Below are positions 34,833 to 50,029 of a stretch of DNA of 64,000 nucleotides, piece after piece. The stretch comes from Mytilus trossulus (taxonomy: Eukaryota; Mollusca; Bivalvia; Mytilida; Mytilidae), in assembly GCF_036588685.1 (NCBI RefSeq), contig NC_086386.1:21410931-21474930 (forward strand), written 5' to 3'. Each line of letters begins with the position of its first letter. Positions within the stretch are counted from its first letter, which is position 1. The notes below the pieces were generated by a model. That model saw only the letters and a list, made by a program, of their open reading frames with translations, did not search any database and had not been told where the DNA came from. The translations under genes were made by a program, and so were the position numbers.

Positions 34833-35474
34833 AATGTATTTGTTATCAAATTGTTTTGTTTCTGTTTAAAAAAAAATCCTTTTCTCTGACTGTACACTTG
34901 AAAGAAAAGAAAAGTTAATTTTGAGTACAAAGAATATTGAGAGTTGAATAGAAGAAAAAACCTGATGACAAGCTAGTCAAACAGCTGTCTTTGTTTTTGT
35001 CGAACGGGATCCTTAAAAATTGATGAAATCTTAGTTTTGTGGTTTCCTGATGAATAACTATTATTGTCACCTATATCACCACTTATTTTTTATGATGTTC
35101 ACTAAACTAAACTTTGCGACAAACACAGTAATTTCTATCTTGGCGTGGTGAACCTTTCAATCATATATATGTTATACTTGTCATGCACCACTGCATATGG
35201 AATCAACATAATTATTTAGCATCAAAAACGATTTCAATACATGTTTTTTTTTAATAATGTTATATTCCATTGAAAAATATTTTTATGTTTTAAAATCAGG
35301 AATTTACTTAACTGCAAAGTCATGTATACTAGTATAGTCTATTTTTTCCAGAAACTATGTTGTTGATTGGTTAGACAACATGATTTTTAAATGTTGCTCA
35401 GGGTTGACACATTAAAATTGTTGTATTAAGATTGGCAAAAAAGAATTTCAAACATTAATGCATGAAAGCATACC

Positions 35475-36235
35475 AAATCAACCATCAACACTTACTATCA
35501 TGCTCACGTACATGTATACAACCTACCACATCAACTACTAAAACTACCATGCTTATATATACAACCTACCACATCAACTACTAAAACTACCATGCTTATA
35601 TATACAACCTTCCACATCAACTACTAAAACTACCATGCTTATATATACAACAGACCACATCAACTACTAAAACTACCATGCTTATATATACAACCTACCA
35701 CATCAACTACTAAAACTACCATGCTTATATATACAACCTACCACATCAACTACTAAAACTACCATGCTTATATATACAACAGACCACATCAACTACTAAA
35801 ACTACCATGCTTATATATACAACCTACCACATCAACTACTAAAACTACCTTGCTTATATATACAACCTACCACATCAACTACTAAAACTACCATGCTTAT
35901 ATATACAACAGACCACATCAACTACTAAAACTACCATGCTTATATATACAACAGACCACATCAACTACTAAAACTACCATGCTTATATATACAACAGACC
36001 ACATCAACTACTAAAACTACCATGCTTATATATACCACAGACCACATCAACTACTAAAACTACCATGCTTATATATACAACCTACCACATCAACTACTAA
36101 AACTACCATGCTTATATATACAACAGACCACATCAACTACTAAAACTACCATGCTTATATATACAACCTACCACATCAACCTTTAACACTACCAAACTAA
36201 CGTATACAACAGACAACATAAACCTTCAATTTAAA
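35475..36235. repeat. 43-bp satellite, variant I
   Basis: Regular 43-bp units with 'acatcaactactaaaactac' and 'catgcttatatatacaacc', alternating cctacc and cagacc versions. Begins about 0.94 kb after the stop of the long transcript. Confidence 0.95.
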
Positions 36236-36297
36236 AAAGAAGATGTGGTATGATTGCCAATGAGACAACTGTCCACAAGAGACAAAAATGACACAGA
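36236..36297 (+). repeat. SINE-like 5' fragment inside the satellite
   Basis: 'agaagatgtggtatgattgc' and 'caatgagacaactgtccaca' interrupt the 43-bp array. Only the first ~60 bp of the element are present, so either it was 5'-only or the rest was lost by array turnover. Confidence 0.7.
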
Positions 36298-36768
36298 CAT
36301 AAACTACCATACTAATATATGCAACAGACCACAACAACTTCCAACACTACCAAAATTACGTATACAAATGACCACATACACCTTCAACACTATCATGATT
36401 ACATATACAACAGACAAAAACAACCCCAAACAATGCCATGTGCACGGATACAAACAAAACACATCAACCAACAACACTACTATACGTATATGAACAACAA
36501 TCCATTTGACCACCAACACTATCAAGCTCACGTCAACAACAAACCACATCAACAACCAATATTACCGTGCATGCTCATGTATACAACAGACCACATCAAC
36601 CACCAACCCTACCATACTCGTGTATACAACAAACCCTATTGACCACCAAAACTACCAAGCTCACGTCAATAACAGACCACATAAACAACCAACACTACCA
36701 TGATCACGTAAACAATTATAGATTACATCAACCACCAACAATACCTTGCTAATGGATACAAAATAGTT
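36298..36768. repeat. Diverged 43-bp satellite units
   Basis: Units keep 'cacatcaac' and 'caccaacactac' but vary much more than in the main array, as expected of array edges. Confidence 0.8.
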
Positions 36769-37199
36769 CTTCAATTAGATATAGGAAGATGTGGAATGAG
36801 TGATAATGAGACAACTCTCCATCCAAAAAACAATTTATAAAAGTAAACTATTATAGGTCAAGGTACGTCCTTCAACACGGAGCATTTGCTCACAACGAAC
36901 AACAAGCTATAAAGGGCCCCAAAATTACTAGCGTGAATCCATTTAAGCAGTCAAACCAACGGTTTAATCTATTCAAAAAATAGGAACCAGAAACACGTAT
37001 AAATTACAAAAAACAATCTACTGTACATCCAATTCCTGACTTAGGACAGGTGCAAACATTTGCAGCGGGATTAAACGTTTTAATGGCACCACATTTTTCT
37101 AACTTTTTCTGAAAAAAAAGTATATACCATCACAACATAAAAAGAACACATGATAAAATATCAATTGGAAGGCTTAGCTCAGTCAAAAAACGTAAGTTA
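36769..37199 (+). repeat. SINE-like element inserted in the satellite
   Basis: Starts gatataggaagatgtggaat and runs through 'cctgacttaggacaggtgc' and 'cagcgggattaaacg', close to 30478-30990 throughout. Satellite units resume at 37200. Confidence 0.8.
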
Positions 37200-40100
37200 A
37201 CACAACACTATCATGCTTCACGTTAACAACAGACCTCAACAACAACCAACACTTAGTCTACCATGCGAACATACACAAAATCAAACAAATCAACCCCTTA
37301 CGCTACCATGCGCATGTAAACAGCAAACCATATAATTAAGCAACACTACTATGCTCATGTCAACAACATACCACATAAACCACCAACACTACCATATCCA
37401 AGTATACAACAGACAACATCAGCCACCAACACTACCATACCCATGTATACAACAGACAACATCAACCACCAACACTACCATACCCACGTTTACAACAGAC
37501 AATATCAACCACCAACACTACCATATCCACGTTTACAACAGACAATATCAACCACCAAAACTACCATACCCACGTTTACAACAGACAACATCAACCACCA
37601 ACAGTACCATATCCACGTTTACAACAGACAATATCAACCACCAACACTACCATACCCACGTTTACAACAGACAACATCAACCACCAACACTACCATACCC
37701 ACGTTTACAAAAGACAACATCAACCACCAACACTACCATATCCACGTATACAACAGACAACATCAACCACCAACACTACCATATCCACGTATACAACAGA
37801 CAACATCAACCACCAACACTTTCATATCCACTTATACAACAGACAACATCAACCACCAACACTACTATGCTCATGTCAACAACATACCACACCAACCACC
37901 AACACTACCATATCCACGTATACAACAGACAATATCAACCACCAACACTACCATATCCACGTATACAACAGACAACATGAACCACCAACACTACCATATC
38001 CACGTATACAACAGACAACATCAACCACCAACACTACCATATCCACGTATACAACAGACAACATCAACCACCAACACTACCATACCCACTTATACAACAG
38101 ACATCAACCACCAATACTACCATATCCACGTATACAACAGACAACATCAACCACCGACACTACCATACCCACTTATACAACAGACATCAACCACCAACAC
38201 TACCATATCCACGTATACAACAGACAACATCAACCACCAACACTACCATATCCACGTATACAACAGACAACATCAACCACCAACACTACCATACCCACTT
38301 ATACAACAGACATCAACCACCAACACTATCATATCCATGTATACAACAGACAACATCAACCACCGACACTACCATACCCACTTATACAACAGACATCAAC
38401 CACCAATACTACCATATCCACGTATACAACAGACAACATCAACCACCAACACTACCATACCCACTTATACAACAGACAACATCAACCACCAACAGTACCA
38501 TATCCATGTATACAACAGACAACATCAACCACCGACACTACCATACCCACTTATACAACAGACATCAACCACCAACACTACCATATCCACGTATACAACA
38601 GACAACATCAACCACCAACAGTACCATACCTACGTATACAACAGACAACATCAACCACCAACAGTACCATATCCATGTATACAACAGACAACATCAACCA
38701 CCAACACTTCCATACCCACGTTTACAACAGACAACATCAACCACCAACACTACCATACCCACTTATACAACAGACAACATCAAACACCAACACTACCATA
38801 TCCACGTATACAACAGACAACATCAATTACCAACACTACCATATCCACGTATACAACAGACAACATCAACCACCAACACTATCATATCCACTTAATTCAA
38901 CAGACAACATCAACCACCAACACTACCATATTCACTTATACAACAGACATCAACCACCAACACTACTATACCCATGTATGCAACAGACAACATCAACCAC
39001 CAACACTACCATACCCACGTTTACAACAGACAATATCAACCACCAACACTACCATACCCACTTATAAAACAGACAACATCAAACACCAACACTACCATAT
39101 CCACTTATACAACAGACATCAACAACCAACACTACCATATCCACGTATACAACAGACAACATCAACCACCAACACTACCATACCCACGTATAAAACAGAC
39201 AACATCAACCACCAACACTACCATACCTACGTATACAACAGACAACACCAACCACCAACAGTACCATATCAATGTATACAACAGACAACATCAACCACCG
39301 ACACTACCATACCCACTTATAAAACAGACAACATCAACCACCAACACTACCATACCTACGTATACAACAGACAACACCAACCACCAACAGTACCATATCA
39401 ATGTATACAACAGACAACACCAACCACCAACACTACCATATCCATGTATACAACAGACAACATCAACCACCAACACTACCATATCCACGTATACAACAGA
39501 CAACATCAACCACCAACACTACCATATCCACTTAATACAACAGACAACACCAACCACCAACACTACCATATCCATATTTACAACAGACAACATCAACCAC
39601 CAACACTACCATATCCATGTATACAACAGACAACACCAACCACCAACACTACCATATCCACTTATACAACAGACATCAACAACCAACACTACCATATCCA
39701 CGTATACAACAGACAACATCAACCACCAACACTACCATACCCACGTATAAAACAGACAACATCAACCACCAACACTACCATACCTACGTATACAACAGAC
39801 AACACCAACCACCAACAGTACCATATCAATGTATACAACAGACAACATCAACCACCAACACTACCATATCCATGTATACAACAGACAACATCAACCACCA
39901 ACACTACCATATCCACGTATACAACAGACAACATCAACCACCAACACTACCATATCCACTTAATACAACAGACAACACCAACCACCAACACTACCATATC
40001 CATGTATACAACAGACAACATCAACCACCAACACTACCATATCCACTTAATACAACAGACAACACCAACCACCAACACTACCATATCCACTTAATACAAC

Positions 40101-43100
40101 AGACAACATCAACCACCAGCACTACCATATCCATGTATACAACAGACAACATCAACCACCAACACTACCATATCCACGTATACAACAGACAACATCAACC
40201 ACCAACACTACCATATCCATGTATACAACAGACAACATCAACCACCAACACTACCATATCCATGTATACAACAGACAACATCAACCACCAACACTACCAT
40301 ATCCACGTATACAACAGACAACATCAACCACCAACACTACCATATCCACTTAATACAACAGACAACACCAACCACCAACACTACCATATCCATGTATACA
40401 ACAGACAACATCAACCACCAACACTACCATATCCATGTATACAACAGACAACATCAACCACCAGCACTACCATATCCATGTATACAACAGACAACATCAA
40501 CCACCAACACTACCATATCCACTTATACAACAGACAACATCAACCACCAACACTATTATACCCACTTATACAACAGACAACATCAAACACCAACACTACC
40601 ATACCCACTTATACAACAGACAATATCAAACACCAACACTACCATATCCACTTATACAACAGACATCAACCACCAACACCACTATACTCACGTATACAAC
40701 AGACAACATCAACCACCAACACTACCATATCCACTTATACAACAGACAATATCAAACACCAATACTACCATATCCACTTATACAACAGACAACATCAACC
40801 ACCAACACTATTATACCCACTTATACAACAGACAACATCAAACACCAACACTACCATACCCACTTATACAACAGACAATATCAAACACCAACACTACCAT
40901 ATCCACTTATACAACAGACATCAACCACCAACACCACTATACTCACGTATGCAACAGACAACATCAACCACCAACACTACCATATCCACTTATACAACAG
41001 ACAACATCAACCACCAACACTACCATATCCACGTATACAACAGACAACATCAACCACCAACACTACCATACCCACGTATAAAACAGACAACATCAACCAC
41101 CAACACTACCATACCTACGTATACAACAGACAACACCAACCACCAACAGTACCATATCAATGTATACAACAGACAACATCAACCACCGACACTACCATAC
41201 CCACTTATAAAACAGACAACATCAACCACCAACACTACCATACCTACGTATACAACAGACAACACCAACCACCAACAGTACCATATCAATGTATACAACA
41301 GACAACACCAACCACCAACACTACCATATCCATGTATACAACAGACAACATCAACCACCAACACTACCATATCCACGTATACAACAGACAACATCAACCA
41401 CCAACACTACCATATCCACTTAATACAACAGACAACACCAACCACCAACACTACCATATCCATATTTACAACAGACAACATCAACCACCAACACTACCAT
41501 ATCCATGTATACAACAGACAACACCAACCACCAACACTACCATATCCACTTATACAACAGACATCAACAACCAACACTACCATATCCACGTATACAACAG
41601 ACAACATCAACCACCAACACTACCATACCCACGTATAAAACAGACAACATCAACCACCAACACTACCATACCTACGTATACAACAGACAACACCAACCAC
41701 CAACAGTACCATATCAATGTATACAACAGACAACATCAACCACCAACACTACCATATCCATGTATACAACAGACAACATCAACCACCAACACTACCATAT
41801 CCACGTATACAACAGACAACATCAACCACCAACACTACCATATCCACTTAATACAACAGACAACACCAACCACCAACACTACCATATCCATGTATACAAC
41901 AGACAACATCAACCACCAACACTACCATATCCACTTAATACAACAGACAACACCAACCACCAACACTACCATATCCACTTAATACAACAGACAACATCAA
42001 CCACCAGCACTAACATATCCATGTATACAACAGACAACATCAACCACCAACACTACCATATCCACGTATACAACAGACAACATCAACCACCAACACTACC
42101 ATATCCATGTATACAACAGACAACATCAACCACCAACACTACCATATCCATGTATACAACAGACAACATCAACCACCAACACTACCATATCCACGTATAC
42201 AACAGACAACATCAACCACCAACACTACCATATCCACTTAATACAACAGACAACACCAACCACCAACACTACCATATCCATGTATACAACAGACAACATC
42301 AACCACCAACACTACCATATCCATGTATACAACAGACAACATCAACCACCAGCACTACCATATCCATGTATACAACAGACAACATCAACCACCAACACTA
42401 CCATATCCACTTATACAACAGACAACATCAACCACCAACACTATTATACCCACTTATACAACAGACAACATCAAACACCAACACTACCATACCCACTTAT
42501 ACAACAGACAATATCAAACACCAACACTACCATATCCACTTATACAACAGACATCAACCACCAACACCACTATACTCACGTATACAACAGACAACATCAA
42601 CCACCAACACTACCATATCCACTTATACAACAGACAATATCAAACACCAATACTACCATATCCACTTATACAACAGACAACATCAACCACCAACACTATT
42701 ATACCCACTTATACAACAGACAACATCAAACACCAACACTACCATACCCACTTATACAACAGACAATATCAAACACCAACACTACCATATCCACTTATAC
42801 AACAGACATCAACCACCAACACCACTATACTCACGTATGCAACAGACAACATCAACCACCAACACTACCATATCCACTTATACAACAGACAACATCAACC
42901 ACCAACACTATCATATCCACTTATACAACAAACAACATCAACCACCAACACTACCATATCCACGTATACAACAGACAACATCAAACACCAACACTACCAT
43001 ACCCATGTATACAACAGACAACATCAACCACCAACACTACCATATCCACTTAATACAACAGACAACATCAACCACCAACACTTCCATACCCACGTTTATA

Positions 43101-43950
43101 ACAGACAATATCAACCACCAACACTACCATATCCATGTATACAACAGACAACATCAACCACCAACACTACCATATCCACTTAATACAACAGACAACATCA
43201 ACCACCAACACTACCATACCCACGTTTACAACAGACAATATCAACCACCAAAACTACCATATCCACTTAATACAACAGACAACATCAACCACCAACACTA
43301 CCATACCCATGTATACAACAGACAACATCAACCACCAACACTATTATACCCACGTTTACAACAGACAATATCAACCACCAACACTACCATATCCATGTAT
43401 ACAACAGACAACATAAACCACCAAGACTACCATATCCACGTTTACAACAGACATCAACCACCAATACTACCATATCCACTTATACAACAGACAATATCAA
43501 CCACCAACACTACCATACCCACGTTTACAACAGACAATATCAACCACCAACACTACCATATCCATGTATATAACAGACAACATAAACCACCAAGACTACC
43601 ATATCCACGTTTACAACAGACATCAACCACCAATACTACCATATCCACTTATACAACAGACAATATCAACCACCAACACTACCATACCCACGTTTACAAC
43701 AGACAATATCAACCACCAACACTACCATATCCATGTATACAACAGACAACATAAACCACCAACACTACCATACCCACGTATACAACAGACAACATAAACC
43801 ACCAACACTACCATATCCACGTATACAACAGACAACATAAACCACCAACACTACCATATCCACGTATACAACAGACAACATAAACCACCAACACTACCAT
43901 ACCCACGTTTACAACAGACAATATCAACCACCAACACTACCATACCCACG
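37200..43950. repeat. 43-bp satellite, variant II (main array)
   Basis: Units of the form acaacagacaacatcaacc, accaacactaccatatccac, gtat, with 40-bp versions lacking aac and 44-bp versions with 'cttaatac'. The + strand has very few G. No stop occurs in most units in any of the three forward frames; hence open frames up to 883 codons. The 43-bp period moves the frame by one each unit, so the conceptual peptide repeats every 43 residues. Frame-breaking 44-bp units are common, which argues against coding. Confidence 0.95.
39133..42908. repeat. 1888-bp tandem duplication inside variant II
   Basis: Copy 1 about 39133-41020 and copy 2 about 41021-42908, with identical unit order including 40- and 44-bp variants. 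I noticed one difference (c at 40125, a at 42013). Boundaries are approximate because all units are alike. Confidence 0.85.
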
Positions 43951-44054
43951 GCGATGCTCACATACATTTTTGTAATCAACAAACCGCGTTAACCACCCAA
44001 GTCAGCATGCTCTCAGCTTATACATCAGACCAAATCCACCACAAACAATGGCAT
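43951..44054. other. Unique spacer between satellite variants, copy 1
   Basis: About 100 bp without the 43-bp unit ('cgatgctcacatacattttt', 'aaaccgcgttaaccacccaa') separate variant II from variant III. An identical spacer lies 2889 bp downstream. Confidence 0.85.
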
Positions 44055-46080
44055 GCTCTTGTATAAAACAACAGACAGCATCAATCAACAACCCTGCCAT
44101 ACTTACGTCAACAACAGACAACATCAATCAACAACCCTACCATACTTACGTCAACAACAGACAACATCAATCAACAACCTTACCATACATACGTCAACAA
44201 CAGACAGCATCAATCAACAACCCTACCATACTTACATCAACAACAGACAACATCAATCAACAACCCTACCATACTTACATCAACAACAGACAACATCAAT
44301 CAACAACCCTACCATACATACGTCAACAACAGAACCCTACCATACTAACGTCAACAACAGACAACATCAATCAACAACCCTACCATACTTACGTCAACAA
44401 CAGACAGCATCAATCAACAACCCTACCATACTTACGTCAACAACAGACAACATCAATCAACAACCCTACCATACTTACGTCAACAGCAGACAACATCAAT
44501 CAACAACCCTACCATACTTACGTCAACAACAGACAACATCAATCAACAACCTAACCATACTTACGTCAACAACAGAAAGCATCAATCAACAACCCTACCA
44601 TACTTACATCAACAACAGACAACATCAATCAACAACCCTACCATACCTACGTCAACAACAGAAAGCATCAATCAACAACCCTACCATACTTACATCAACA
44701 ACAGACAACATCAATCAACAACCCTACCATACTTACGTCAACATTAGACAACATCAATCAACAACACTACCATACTTACGTCAACAACAGACAACATCAA
44801 TCAACAACCCTACCATACTTACGTCAACAACAGACAACATCAATCAACAACCCTACCATACTTACGTCAACAACAGAAAGCATCAATCAACAACACTACC
44901 ATACTTACATCAACAACAGACAACATCAATCAACAACCCTACCATACTTACGTCAACAACAGACAACATCAATCAACAACCCTACCATACCTACGTCAAC
45001 AACAGAATGCATCAATCAACAACCCTTCCATACCTACATCAACAACATACAACATCAATCAACAACCCTACCATACATACGTCAACAACAGACAACATCA
45101 ATCAACAACACTACCATACTTACGTCAACAACAGACAACATCAATCAACAACCCTACCATACTTACGTCAACAACAGACAACATCAATCAACAACACTAC
45201 CATACTTACGTCAACAACAGAAAGCATCAATCAACAACCCTACCATACTTACGTCAACAACAGACAACATCAATCAACAACCCTACCATACTTACGTCAA
45301 CAACAGAAAGCATCAATCAACAACCCTACCATACTTACATCAACAACAGACAACATCAATCAACAACCCTACCATACTTACTTCAACAACAGACAACATC
45401 AATCAACAACACTACCATACTTACGTCAACAACAGACAACATCAATCAACAACCCTACCATACTTACGTCAACAACAGACAACATCAATCAACAACACTA
45501 CCATACTTACGTCAACAACAGAAAGCATCAATCAACAACCCTACCATACTTACGTCAACAACAGACAACATCAATCAACAACCCTACCATACTTACGTCA
45601 ACAACAGAAAGCATCAATCAACAACCCTACCATACTTACATCAACAACAGACAACATCAATCAACAACCCTACCATACCTTCGTCAACAGCAGACAACAT
45701 CAATCAACAACCCTACCATACTTACGTCAACAACAGACAGCATCAATCAACAACCCTACCATACTTACGTCAACAACAGACAACATCAATCAACAACCCT
45801 GCCATACTTACGTCAACAGCAGACAACATCAATCAACAACCCTACCATACTTAGGTCAACAACAGACAACATCAATCAACAACCCTACCTTACTTACGTC
45901 AACAACAGACAGCATCAATCAACAACCCTACCATACTTACGTCAACAACAGACAACATCAATCAACAACCTTACCATACTTACGTCAACAACAGAAAGCA
46001 TCAATCAACAACCCTACCATACTTACATCAACAACAGACAACATCAATCAACAACCCTACCATACCTACGTCAACAGCAG
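44055..46080. repeat. 43-bp satellite, variant III
   Basis: Units acaacagacaacatcaatc, aacaaccctaccatacttac, gtca, with cagacagc, cagaaagc and cacta sub-variants. Same 43-bp length as variants I and II but a different consensus. Confidence 0.95.
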
Positions 46081-48969
46081 ACAACATCAACCACCAACAC
46101 TACCATACCCACGTTTACAACAGACAATATCAACCACCAAAACTACCATATCCACTTAATACAACAGACAACATCAACCACCAACACTACCATACCCATG
46201 TATACAACAGACAACATCAACCACCAACACTATTATACCCACGTTTACAACAGACAATATCAACCACCAACACTACCATATCCATGTATACAACAGACAA
46301 CATAAACCACCAAGACTACCATATCCACGTTTACAACAGACATCAACCACCAATACTACCATATCCACTTATACAACAGACAATATCAACCACCAACACT
46401 ACCATACCCACGTTTACAACAGACAATATCAACCACCAACACTACCATATCCATGTATATAACAGACAACATAAACCACCAAGACTACCATATCCACGTT
46501 TACAACAGACATCAACCACCAATACTACCATATCCACTTATACAACAGACAATATCAACCACCAACACTACCATACCCACGTTTACAACAGACAATATCA
46601 ACCACCAACACTACCATATCCATGTATACAACAGACAACATAAACCACCAACACTACCATACCCACGTATACAACAGACAACATAAACCACCAACACTAC
46701 CATATCCACGTATACAACAGACAACATAAACCACCAACACTACCATATCCACGTATACAACAGACAACATAAACCACCAACACTACCATACCCACGTTTA
46801 CAACAGACAATATCAACCACCAACACTACCATACCCACGGCGATGCTCACATACATTTTTGTAATCAACAAACCGCGTTAACCACCCAAGTCAGCATGCT
46901 CTCAGCTTATACATCAGACCAAATCCACCACAAACAATGGCATGCTCTTGTATAAAACAACAGACAGCATCAATCAACAACCCTGCCATACTTACGTCAA
47001 CAACAGACAACATCAATCAACAACCCTACCATACTTACGTCAACAACAGACAACATCAATCAACAACCTTACCATACATACGTCAACAACAGACAGCATC
47101 AATCAACAACCCTACCATACTTACATCAACAACAGACAACATCAATCAACAACCCTACCATACTTACATCAACAACAGACAACATCAATCAACAACCCTA
47201 CCATACATACGTCAACAACAGAACCCTACCATACTAACGTCAACAACAGACAACATCAATCAACAACCCTACCATACTTACGTCAACAACAGACAGCATC
47301 AATCAACAACCCTACCATACTTACGTCAACAACAGACAACATCAATCAACAACCCTACCATACTTACGTCAACAGCAGACAACATCAATCAACAACCCTA
47401 CCATACTTACGTCAACAACAGACAACATCAATCAACAACCTAACCATACTTACGTCAACAACAGAAAGCATCAATCAACAACCCTACCATACTTACATCA
47501 ACAACAGACAACATCAATCAACAACCCTACCATACCTACGTCAACAACAGAAAGCATCAATCAACAACCCTACCATACTTACATCAACAACAGACAACAT
47601 CAATCAACAACCCTACCATACTTACGTCAACATTAGACAACATCAATCAACAACACTACCATACTTACGTCAACAACAGACAACATCAATCAACAACCCT
47701 ACCATACTTACGTCAACAACAGACAACATCAATCAACAACCCTACCATACTTACGTCAACAACAGAAAGCATCAATCAACAACACTACCATACTTACATC
47801 AACAACAGACAACATCAATCAACAACCCTACCATACTTACGTCAACAACAGACAACATCAATCAACAACCCTACCATACCTACGTCAACAACAGAATGCA
47901 TCAATCAACAACCCTTCCATACCTACATCAACAACAGACAACATCAATCAACAACCCTACCATACATACGTCAACAACAGACAACATCAATCAACAACAC
48001 TACCATACTTACGTCAACAACAGACAACATCAATCAACAACCCTACCATACTTACGTCAACAACAGACAACATCAATCAACAACACTACCATACTTACGT
48101 CAACAACAGAAAGCATCAATCAACAACCCTACCATACTTACGTCAACAACAGACAACATCAATCAACAACCCTACCATACTTACGTCAACAACAGAAAGC
48201 ATCAATCAACAACCCTACCATACTTACATCAACAACAGACAACATCAATCAACAACCCTACCATACTTACGTCAACAACAGACAACATCAATCAACAACA
48301 CTACCATACTTACGTCAACAACAGACAACATCAATCAACAACCCTACCATACTTACGTCAACAACAGACAACATCAATCAACAACACTACCATACTTACG
48401 TCAACAACAGAAAGCATCAATCAACAACCCTACCATACTTACGTCAACAACAGACAACATCAATCAACAACCCTACCATACTTACGTCAACAACAGAAAG
48501 CATCAATCAACAACCCTACCATACTTACATCAACAACAGACAACATCAATCAACAACCCTACCATACCTTCGTCAACAGCAGACAACATCAATCAACAAC
48601 CCTACCATACTTACGTCAACAACAGACAGCATCAATCAACAACCCTACCATACTTACGTCAACAACAGACAACATCAATCAACAACTCTGCCATACTTAC
48701 GTCAACAGCAGACAACATCAATCAACAACCCTACCATACTTAGGTCAACAACAGACAACATCAATCAACAACCCTACCTTACTTACGTCAACAACAGACA
48801 GCATCAATCAACAACCCTACCATACTTACGTCAACAACAGACAACATCAATCAACAACCTTACCATACTTACGTCAACAACAGAAAGCATCAATCAACAA
48901 CCCTACCATACTTACATCAACAACAGACAACATCAATCAACAACCCTACCATACCTACGTCAACAGCAG
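46081..48969. repeat. Second copy of a 2889-bp segment (variant II end, spacer, variant III)
   Basis: Repeats 43192-46080 in the same order, including the spacer at 46840-46943. I saw three substitutions: t45048/g47937, t45382/g48271 and c/t near 45798/48687. A recent tandem duplication, or an assembly artefact. Confidence 0.88.
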
Positions 48970-50020
48970 ACAACATCAATCAACAACCCTACCATACTTA
49001 CGTCAACAACAGACAGCATCAATCAACAACCCTACCATACTTACGTCAACAACAGACAACATCAATCAACAACCCTGCCATACTTACGTCAACAGCAGAC
49101 AACATCAATCAACAACCCTACCATACTTACGTCAACAACAGACAACATCAATCAACAACCCTACCATACTTACGTCAACAACAGACAGCATCAATAAACA
49201 ACCCTACCATACTTACGTCAACAACAGACAACATCAATCAACAACCTTACCATACTTACGTCAACAACAGACAACATCAATCAACAACCCTACCATACTT
49301 ACGTCAACAACAGACAACATCAATCAACAACCCTACCGTACTTACGTCAACAACAGACAACATCAATCAACAACCCTGCATACTTACGTCAACAGCAGAC
49401 AACATCAATCAACAACCCTACCATACTTACGTCAACAACAGACAACATCAATCAACAACCCTACCATACTTACGTCAACAACAGAAAGCATCAATCAACA
49501 ACACTACCATACTTACGTCAACAACAGACAACATCAATCAACAACCCTACCATACTTACGTCAACAACAGACAACATCAATCAACAACCTTACCATACTT
49601 ACGTCAACAACAGACAGCATCAATCAACAACCCTACCATACTTACGTCAACAACAGACAACATCAATCAACAACCCTACCATACTTACGTCAACAACAGA
49701 CAGCATCAATCAACAACCCTACCATACTTACGTCAACAACAGACAGCATCAATCACCAACCCTACCATACTTACGTCAACAACAGACAACATCAATCACC
49801 AACCCTACCATACTTACGTCAACAACAGACAACATCAATCACCAACCCTACCATACTTACGTCAACAACAGACAACATCAATCAACAACCCTACCATACT
49901 TACGTCAACAACAGACAACATCAATCAACAACCCTACCATACTTACGTCAACAACAGACAACATCAATCACCAACCCTACCATACTTACGTCAACAACAG
50001 ACAACATCAATCATCAAGTT
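48970..50020. repeat. Variant III satellite, distal end
   Basis: Units continue to about 50020, the last ones with 'caatcaccaacccta'; the array then stops abruptly at ordinary AT-rich DNA. Confidence 0.93.
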
Positions 50021-50029
50021 GAACCCTAC

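Noticed and set aside
39291-39509. Minus-strand valine-rich open frame in the satellite
   Set aside because: Shadow of the 43-bp repeat, duplicated exactly 1888 bp downstream with it.
37443-40094. 883-codon + strand open frame (and similar ones of 515-751 codons to 49197)
   Set aside because: Produced by a stop-free 43-bp satellite read across rotating frames; 44-bp units break the frame, several overlapping frames are equally open, and no splice or start context supports a gene.
35475-50020. CRISPR-like array
   Set aside because: No alternation of constant repeats and unique spacers; units are contiguous 43-bp repeats in a eukaryotic genome.
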